60,000 bases of DNA, from the NCBI RefSeq assembly GCF_030272615.1, contig NC_081412.1:25576501-25636500 (forward strand), in the 5' to 3' direction. The stretch is from Cryptomeria japonica (taxonomy: Eukaryota > Streptophyta > Pinopsida > Cupressales > Cupressaceae). The translations under genes were made by a program, and so were the position numbers. The number at the start of each line of letters is the position of its first letter. Within the stretch, counting starts at the first letter, position 1. Under the pieces are notes generated by a model. That model made no database searches, was not told where the DNA came from, and saw only the letters and a list, made by a program, of their open reading frames with translations. Of this stretch, positions 53,363 through 60,000 are shown piece by piece.

Positions 53363-54368
53363 CATAGATGGAACACTCGCCGAGTTTCAAAAAGTTGCCG
53401 AGTTTTTGAGCTCTGAGAGTTTTTATGACTCTAACTCAGAGCAAAAACTCGCCGAGTTTTTTTTTGTAAAAACTAGCCGAGTTTCTTTAAAAAACTCGGC
53501 TAGACTAAAAAAAAGAGGCCCAAACATGTCAAAAAATTATCAATTTTTGTTTTTTCAAATCAGTTTCATTCTATTCATGAGAATATACACTGAAATATAA
53601 CATTTAAGTATAAGTGGCATTTCAATATGTCTTTTTCCTTTCTTATACTTTATACTTTATAACACTCGACAGGTAGCGCGCAAGGGACGATGTCTCTTGA
53701 CCCCAACTTGGTGCTGCTACCCCCAAACCCCCGTCAAAAAATATAGGGGGAAATTGCGTTGATGGAAGTAGGGAAAATTTAACCTCCGAGTTAGATTAGG
53801 CTCCATATAACAACATAATTAGCATTGAAGAAACCTTGGTATTATACATTTTAGAGTTGAAAGTTTGAAACTAGGAGTATGAATGATGAAATTTCAAATA
53901 TTGGGCGTTTGTAGATCTCCACCAAGATCCATACCTATCTCTCTACCCCTCTTTTTCTCATCCTCAGAACTAGGAAGATCTCCACTGGGAAGAGGAAGAG
54001 GAAGAGGAATAGTAAATAGTTTTAGCTAGAGTTGGGAAGAGGAAGTTGTAATTGTAATTTGTAATGATGTATTTACTTTTGGTTTTACAAAAACTATTTA
54101 CTATTTTGCTTCCAGCCATCAGCATTCCTCATGAGGATGCGATTTTATAGACACTTTGTATTTAAATATATCTAGAATCATCTTGTTTCTTTTGTGTTAT
54201 CATTTATTGACTCATTGGATGCATCTTCTCGTTAAATTTTGCGAAAAAATGCATTTTTAATTAAAATTAATCGTTTTTTTACGTTGTCGAGTTTTTCGCC
54301 GAGTTTTTTCCGAGTTTTTTTCTGAGGGGCTTGGCGAGTCGAGCCAAGTCGTGAGTAGTCCAACTATG
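53363..54368. mobile_element. hAT-like element, non-autonomous
   Basis: Ends CATAGATGGAACACTC and, inward from the right, CATAGTTGGACTACTC (13 of 16). Both subterminal regions are dense in CGAGTTT/AAACTCGGC motifs, as in the hAT at 15181-16155. Flanking octamers TTAAGTTT and ATTAATAT do not match well, so the TSD is lost or the ends are slightly off. At 53665-53735 it carries GGTAGCGCGCAAGG...CTTGACCCC...CTGCTACCCCC, reminiscent of the GC hairpin module of E1 and E2. No transposase domain recognised. Confidence 0.6.
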
Positions 54369-54675
54369 ATTAATATATCCTAATGTTTAGGACATATCCT
54401 TATCATATCCTACCCTTCATTCAATCACTTCCTCTTCCACATGAACAAATTCCTAAGATAGATGAACTGCTAGCAATCACTAACAAATAATAGGGTTAAT
54501 AAAGTAATCCTATTTACCATACTAACAATGTGTAAGAATAGCTTACAATGCTGAATCTTTCTTGTAGATTAAAATACATGTACTTTTTGGATTGCTCTGT
54601 TTTATATTTGTCTGTTAGTAAAATGATGACCATAAACTATCTGGTCAAACTTCAGTCCATAAAATGTAGCTCTTT
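54369..54675. other. no recognisable feature
   Basis: AT-rich non-coding DNA. Confidence 0.45.
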
Positions 54676-55866
54676 TGGATTAGTGTTTATATTTTTCACT
54701 TTTGATCAGTTAATATAAACCATAGTTGCATGGGTCATAAAATCTAATCGCTATAGATCACACATAGCCCGGATTGGTTTAGTGTTTTAATTTTTCACTT
54801 TGATTAGTTAGTTTAAAGTTAAACCTAAGTCATAGGGTTCGGGGAACTTCCAACATGAAGTTTGAAATTCAACGAATATTCAAGGGTGACAAAATGTTCG
54901 TTAAAATTTGCGAACAAATTCACATGAAAAAAACCATGTTTAACTTTTACTATAATACATTATTACTGACCGCTTTTTACTAGGGTTTTCGTTTTTTAAA
55001 AGTAAATTAAAGCAGGGGATGATTTCATCTGCAAATCAGTAAATCAATGATTTCATGTGCAAATATGAGGGTGCAAATAGAGGGCGAGGGTTCAACACGT
55101 TTCGTCAATAACGCGGCCCTACAAAGCATGACTCCAACTCGGCGCTGCAACACCATTTATTAGTTTTTTTTGGGTTGTCTTTTTGTGTTCGATAAAAAAT
55201 TAAATGTCCGTTTTTAGGTTTTTTAATTTAAAAATAGTTAAAAATACATTTTGAAATTTCTATTTATACTTTAAATATGTTCTTCAAATAAACTTAAATT
55301 TAATATTTTGGATTTTATTTTTTTAAATCATTTTGTTAATGTTAAAGAGAGAAGTTAATAAAATTAATTTTTTTTTTTTAACAACATTTAATAAGAATAT
55401 TTTATTTCAATTTTAAAAACATAGAAAAGAAATACATTGTTTTTGATGTTAAACTTTAAAATATATTAACATTTTTATTTTCAACTTTAAAATGCAAAAT
55501 GAAACATATTTTTAACTTCATTTTTAAAACATACAATGAAAATAGTGAACTTTAATTTTAAAAACATAAAATAAAAATATATTAATCTTTTATATTTGTA
55601 TAGAAGGCGAATTTAATGTCGAATTTTTTTTCGAATTTTTTTAGCCTTGCCGAACTTCATCCGAATTTCATTGTTGCCGAACTTGAACTCGAATTCGAAC
55701 TTTGTGACTTAGGCTTAAACCACAGTTGCACGCGTCATGATTTGATCGTGATAGATCAGAGATAGCCAGTATTGGATTAGTGTTTTTATTTTTCACTTTG
55801 ATTAGTTAGTTTAAACCATAGTTGCATGGGTCACAATTTAATTGCAATAGATCACAGATAGCCAGG
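54676..55866 (+). repeat. ~100-bp tandem repeat, 3 partial units, split by X2
   Basis: Unit words TTAGTGTTTTTATTTTTCAC, GATTAGTTAGTTTAAACCAT and AGTTGCATGGGTCA...ATAGATCACAGATAGCC occur at 54676-54816 and 55713-55866. X2 sits between them at a GTTTAAAC-like site, so the array predates X2. Confidence 0.85.
54825..55712. mobile_element. hAT-like non-autonomous element X2
   Basis: Ends CTAAGTCATAGGGTTCG and, inward from the right, CTAAGTCACAAAGTTCG (14 of 17). Flanks AGTTAAAC and GCTTAAAC match at 6 of 8. 888 bp, same ends and size as X1. Interior is AT-rich with a GC island near 55080-55150 and no long frame. Confidence 0.7.
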
Positions 55867-56152
55867 AAAACTGATTTTTTCAGTGAAAGATGGTAATATT
55901 CCACTAACTCTTGGTCAATGAGTTTCACGCAAAAAAATTTGCAATCTATTTGTTATCAAATCTGGGAAAAAATGGCAGTCACAATTATATTGAAATTTTC
56001 TATAGTTTTTTTGGATTTTCTTGATTTCTTGGTCAAAAGAAATTTAGGGTTTTAGGCTTTTTTTCCTGATTTTTGGTTTCTTAACCCCAAGTCTAACCTG
56101 ATTTTTTTTTTTTGGTTTGCCAATTTATCCCCAAGAATTTTTGTTGGCTAAT
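55867..56152. other. T-rich non-coding spacer
   Basis: Minus-strand AATTGGCAAACCAAAA at about 56112-56135 matches a word in the 44386-44887 repeat. Nothing else recognised. Confidence 0.4.
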
Positions 56153-56437
56153 TGTTTACCCTCTGGGTGAACAATTTAGAACATACAGATAGAATGCTTA
56201 ATGAGAACAATCATGCCATAAATACTAGATGATAAGGTCAAGCAAATGTAAGAGATACTATTTCCATTCATAATCATGTGTGTTTACAAGTTACCTTCTA
56301 TGGTACATAAAGGTACCGAGGGGATGCGAGTGACAATCGTCGCACCCGTAACTACCATCCCTCGGTTACATTACTAACAAAGTAAAGTACTACCTAATTA
56401 ACTACTGTTTTATTCTCATACAATATTACTGTCAACA
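56153..56437 (-). repeat. E5 3' LTR
   Basis: 285 bp, minus sense TGTTGACAG...GGTAAACA. It resembles E1 LTRs in layout (near-identical end GTTCACC(C)...GAG..AAACA) but not in most of its sequence. Confidence 0.85.
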
Positions 56438-56460
56438 TCATTCCCCCAAAAAAAACAAGG
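56438..56460 (-). other. E5 polypurine tract
   Basis: Minus strand TTGTTTTTTTTGGGGGAATGA just before LTR start TGTTGAC. Confidence 0.8.
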
Positions 56461-56605
56461 TCGTCTCCTGACGATTGAAAACAAAATGGGATGATTAACA
56501 AAGAGAATTCAGGACTAAGAATGGGGTGGAGGAAGCGTCCCTGGTGAGGAGGGTGCCGATGCGTGGGGTGCGGCTGTCAAGCGAGCCCGTAGCTCATAGA
56601 CTTGC

Positions 56606-59037
56606 TCAGTTCGCAGCTTGAGGTCCCCCTCTGCAACCATCTGACGCTCCATCGATGTTTTCGCCATCAGCGCTGCCTCCAAGACCTCTATATTTTTGCT
56701 CTACCATCTCCGAGGCACTACCCAAGCGACTCTCCAACATAGCCTTGTCCTCGCGGGCTTCCGCCAACTCTACCTCCAAGGCACCCTTTGCCAACCTCTC
56801 CTTGGCTAACACTGAGTCCAAGGTAGCGCTCTCTGCATCCCATGAGGCCTTCTCTCGAGCCAATTGCTCTTTGTGCGACTCTTCCATTTGTTGGAGTCGA
56901 GCAACCAACTCGTCTCGTGCCAACACAGTCTCCTGGCGCTGGGTCTCGGTACTCTCAACAATATATTGCGTCCTCCGCAACTCATACTAGGCCTCTCGAA
57001 AAACCTGCTCTATCCTCCGCAACAATGACTGTCTACTGGTCTGGCCAACTTGCTCGCGGAGGCCCCAATTCTCCAACATCTGTAAGGTTTCCGTAGCCGA
57101 CCATCCACCAGACTCAAAACACTGCGCTAAGTGTGTTGTGCAACTTCCCCTCATAAACCCGAGTAGCTGCTCCAACTCCTGATTTGTCCGAGCATCTCCC
57201 TGAGACCTCTCTCTCCCTATTTCTCTCCCCTCCCGGAGATGCTAGGGCACCGTGCTCCTGGGCATCTCCGTGAGGACTCTGCAGTGACTCATCATGCGGG
57301 GGGCTCAAAATCAATTCCTCCTCCTGTCTTGGACTCAACACCAATTCACCAATGGGTGAGTGGTCTCTCTGTACAATCCGTGCTATCTCTGGTGAATTGT
57401 CTCCGACTAGGTCCACAATCTCGTGAGGGTTCGTCTCATGCCGTGGGGAGAGGACCGCTACTCCAACTGGTGCTACTGGCGTCATTTTGTACCGACTCAG
57501 CCACACACTCATGTCCATCTAGGAAGGCGTACCACTCCCTCCAAGATGCTTTGCTCGTGTAGCCTCCTGACCAACCTTCTCGCCACTGCCCCCAGCCTCT
57601 ACTGTTGTCACGTGACTCCTGTCGTCGACCACATGAGGCTTTGGTAAGGCTACCAATGTCGTGACTGCCTGTGGGGGAACCATAATCACTGGTGTTCGGC
57701 CTTGCCCAAAACCAAGGACCGGCACTGCCAATACTGCCGCTCCAGAAAGAGGCCTAGTGGTACTTGCTGAGACCGTCTGCTCGGGTTACTCACCTGAGGG
57801 TTGTGTGGCTGCTGCTGGCAAAACTGAGAGAGGTGGAGGTGTTGCTGTCTATGCTACTGCAAAGGATGTTGCCCTCCTCTCCTCCTCCACCTGCTGTTCG
57901 CCTCTACCTACCATTCTGAAACTACCCCCGGTGGCCTGTGATGTATCACTGGAGTCTTCTGCCTCCTCACTCGGGTCACTAGACGCGGACTCCGACTGTC
58001 TCTGCCTCAGACACCACCACTCGTTGCTTCCATTTCTTGCCTGATTGTCTATCTCCGCTCGGTGCCATCATATCAAAGTGAACCCAATAAAATATAGGCG
58101 GCTGCCCTAGGTGAACATGGCCTTGGGGTGCCAAGTGTTGTGCGTCTGGTGATCCGTGAAGGCGTACCGCATTGAGGAAGAGTCCAATTGCATGATAGGG
58201 CATGTAGAAGGTCTTGTGCTGGAGGGTCAAGAATTCCTCCATCCTATCTGCGAGTACTGATGCCCAGTCATATACCATGCCATTACGGATGCCATTCACC
58301 AGCACCACTTGCGCCATGGCAATATCTGAATCCCTACTTGCTCCCATCAGGCGGCTCTTCAATACATCGACAAGGCACCGCCATATCCCCTCTCTCAGGA
58401 ATGACTTCTTCAGACCTCTTCCTTTGCTTGCATGCTGGAGACTATCAAGTTCCGCTTGTGTGAGGTCGTCGCGACACATCAGCTTGAGAAGTTTATCTTT
58501 TAAATCTGGGGATATTTTCTACCCCTTGTCTACTTTCTTTCCTTGCACCCCCGGAATACCAATAACTCTTGTAAATTCTGTGGAAGCGAACAACACTGTA
58601 ATCTATTGGTGCTCGTAATCAAATACAGACTGCCGCCTGTGTGGGTCATAGGCACCAATCATGGCCCACAACACTATGTCAAAGTCCTTAATGCAAAAAA
58701 TGGGCATCTGGATGGCCCACTGTACCTGTTCAAGTCGTAGCTGTGTCTTCATATGGTCATCATGCGAGGTCTTGTTCCACCACTTCCTACAATCTATTCC
58801 ACTCAAACCCTCAAAGGTAATGGTGTCCATCGTCACATCATTCTTTGTTGCCATCTGCTGCTGCACTTTGGGCTGCACCTTTTTCCCTTTGCTTTTGTTG
58901 GTGTCAGCCATGCCGCCCCTGACCTTCACACCTGAAGGCAGAATCCGAACAACCTTCTTGTTCCCATAGGTTGACGACACTGTAGCAGGTAACTGCCAGA
59001 GCTGTTTTTGGTAATTCTTTCCACCACTGGCGTCCAT
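56606..59037 (-). pseudogene. E5 extra ORF between integrase and 3' LTR, broken
   Basis: A sense-strand ORF of about 800 codons in pieces. From ATG 59037 (MDASGGKNYQKQLWQLP) through 57979, in one frame with a stop after DYEHQ and another near 58520: MDTITFEGLSGIDCRKWWNK, VYDWASVLADRMEEFLTLQH, MPYHAIGLFLNAVRL. This resembles the 'putative plant transposon protein' domain found in some plant gypsy elements; that assignment is from memory of style, not a search. A frameshift leads to a Ser/Pro/acidic middle (57731-57114, stop at 57519) and another to a C-terminal coiled coil (57175-56606: LARDELVARLQQMEESHKEQ, LAKGALEVELAEAREDKAML). Function unknown. Confidence 0.75.
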
Positions 59038-59219
59038 TAAATAATTCTGGCTTTGTCTTTTGTGCGCTTTTTAATATTAAAAATAGGGTTAGGGAAACCA
59101 ACTTTGCACGTGCCTAATTTCCTCCAACGTGGGCGAAATTGTTTTCCTCTTCTGGGTGATGACTTTATTGTTTTCCCTTCCTTCCCACCGTCCGGGTCTA
59201 CCTTCTAAAAGTTTTCCCT
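59038..59219 (-). other. E5 spacer between CGTACG tract and extra ORF
   Basis: Short pyrimidine-rich non-coding stretch; would be the leader of the extra ORF. Confidence 0.4.
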
Positions 59220-59640
59220 TGCCGTACAGACAATGAGAATGTACCGTACAATGGCGGTTTTTTGTCTTGCAAATGCCGCGTCGTACGGTGTACGGTATTG
59301 GTTATTGCTTGTGCGTGGTTGTCTCTTGCTCACCGTACGGTGCTTTCATTCCCACCCGTACGGTCGGTAATTGCCATGCGTCAACCTCTTCTTTTTCTCC
59401 GTACGGTCGCCTTGCCCCCAATTGCCTGCCGTACATATACCATACAAAACTGTTCTTGGCTATCTTGTGTGGCGTACAATGTATGGTGTTTAACCGTATG
59501 ATGGTGATTTCCTTTGAGTTTCCTCCGTCGTCTGCTTTCCTGGGTTTTATGCTATGTTTGCCGTATGGTTGTGCGGTGCCATGCGTGCATATAGTATGGT
59601 TTTTTTTTTAAAAAAAAAATATTTCCTTTCCGTACGGTAT
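59220..59640 (-). repeat. E5 CGTACG tract
   Basis: Exact CGTACG near 59282, 59334, 59359, 59401 and 59632, most inside CCGTACGGT, plus CCGTACA, CGTATGG and GTACGGTA variants. Same placement after integrase as in E1 and E2. Confidence 0.88.
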
Positions 59641-59694
59641 TTAATTAATTTTTTGTTCTAAAATATTTCTTCGGGAGGATTCGGGGTTGGTCGA

Positions 59695-60000
59695 TTACCT
59701 CTGCTCGTGATATAGTTTTAATTTCAACCCATTGATGTTGCCTGCAACCTCTCGTCCATCCAGTGTCCATAACTTCACTGCCCCGTTCGCGGCCTCTTCG
59801 TGTACTTTATATGGTCCTAAGCATCTTACCTTTAATTTGCCTAGTTTAATCTCATTATGCCCATTATATTTCAGTACCGGTTGTCCTGGAGAAAACCTCA
59901 TTCGCTTTAGGTGCTTGTCGTGCCACAACTTCCTCCCTTGTTGGGTTGCCTCTGTAGCCCACATGGCCATCATTCTTTTCTCATCCAGCTTGTTCAGGAC
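59695..60000 (-). CDS. E5 integrase C-terminal region (partial at window edge)
   Basis: Open from the window edge: VLNKLDEKRMMAMWATEATQ, WHDKHLKRMRFSPGQPVLKY, LGKLKVRCLGPYKVHEEA, VAGNINGLKLKLYHEQR, stop. This is the C-terminal DNA-binding part of a Tat/Athila-type gypsy integrase, which joins element cDNA to the chromosome in the nucleus. No chromodomain follows. The E1 deletion product ends NGSKLKPYH, the homologous end. No break in about 101 codons. Confidence 0.9.
   Translation of the reverse strand, partial: VLNKLDEKRMMAMWATEATQQGRKLWHDKHLKRMRFSPGQPVLKYNGHNEIKLGKLKVRCLGPYKVHEEAANGAVKLWTLDGREVAGNINGLKLKLYHEQR

Larger units (their letters stand above)
56153..60000 (-). mobile_element. E5: 3' half of an Athila/Tat-like gypsy element (runs off window)
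   Basis: In minus sense: integrase C-terminus (60000-59695), CGTACG tract (59640-59220), large extra ORF (59037-56606), polypurine tract and 3' LTR (56437-56153). The order IN, CGTACG tract, extra ORF, LTR is shared in decayed form with E1. The 5' part is outside the window. Confidence 0.88.

Overview
This window looks like repeat-dominated nuclear DNA of a large plant genome, most likely a gymnosperm. That placement is an inference from the density of nested Ty3/gypsy and Ty1/copia elements, the very low gene density and the long AT-rich non-coding tracts; no marker gene fixes the species. The only host coding sequence I can support is one exon (14169-14262, +) of an ABC1K/UbiB-family atypical kinase, sitting in what is probably a huge intron. 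Nearly everything else is transposable-element sequence, much of it decodable because target-site duplications (TSDs) can be read by eye.

Layout. 1-576: 3' end of a copia element. 1042-2749: solo LTR with a nested hAT-like element (X1, 1689-2570). 2882-8770: truncated gypsy gag-pol pseudogene (4601-7069) with a 464-bp repeat of its LTR end, PBS and leader; the outer ends of this block carry LTR sequence of one family in inverted orientation. 9126-12480: degenerate minisatellite-like tract interrupted by a complete small non-autonomous copia-type element T1 (10169-12127, TSD AATGC) whose leader is an array of small hairpins. 12711-15180: gene/intron-like DNA with the ABC1K exon. 15181-16155: hAT deletion derivative (TSD ATCTATAC) with a broken transposase C-terminus.

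17849-41890 is a nested stack. An outer LTR-like sequence, about 2.2 kb when re-joined, was hit by three elements: E1 (18825-23876, minus, TSD ATAAC), E2 (23923-29096, plus, TSD ATTAT) and E3 (29876-41470, plus, TSD ATATC). E3 was hit in its protease codons by chromovirus E4 (33220-40237, minus, TSD GTCAT). E1, E2 and E3 keep gag and protease but have lost RT, RNase H and most or all of integrase, so they would depend on proteins from relatives. E4 retains all domains but is riddled with stops and has lost its protease aspartate.

41891-56152 holds three further solo LTR candidates (45227-47845 with perfect TSD CAAAG; 48794-49574; 50371-52603), a SINE-like sequence, tandem repeats and two more hAT-like elements (53363-54368; X2, 54825-55712). 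56153-60000 is the 3' half of E5 (minus), an Athila/Tat-like gypsy with the integrase C-terminus and a large extra ORF between integrase and the 3' LTR.

The most striking cross-cutting signals are (i) tracts dense in the palindrome CGTACG, found in the 3' regions of E1, E2 and E5 and in the LTRs of the otherwise different E3; (ii) a GC-rich hairpin module shared by E1 and E2; (iii) the hairpin-array leader of T1; and (iv) a recurring conserved-domain deletion (RT to integrase) in three neighbouring gypsy elements.
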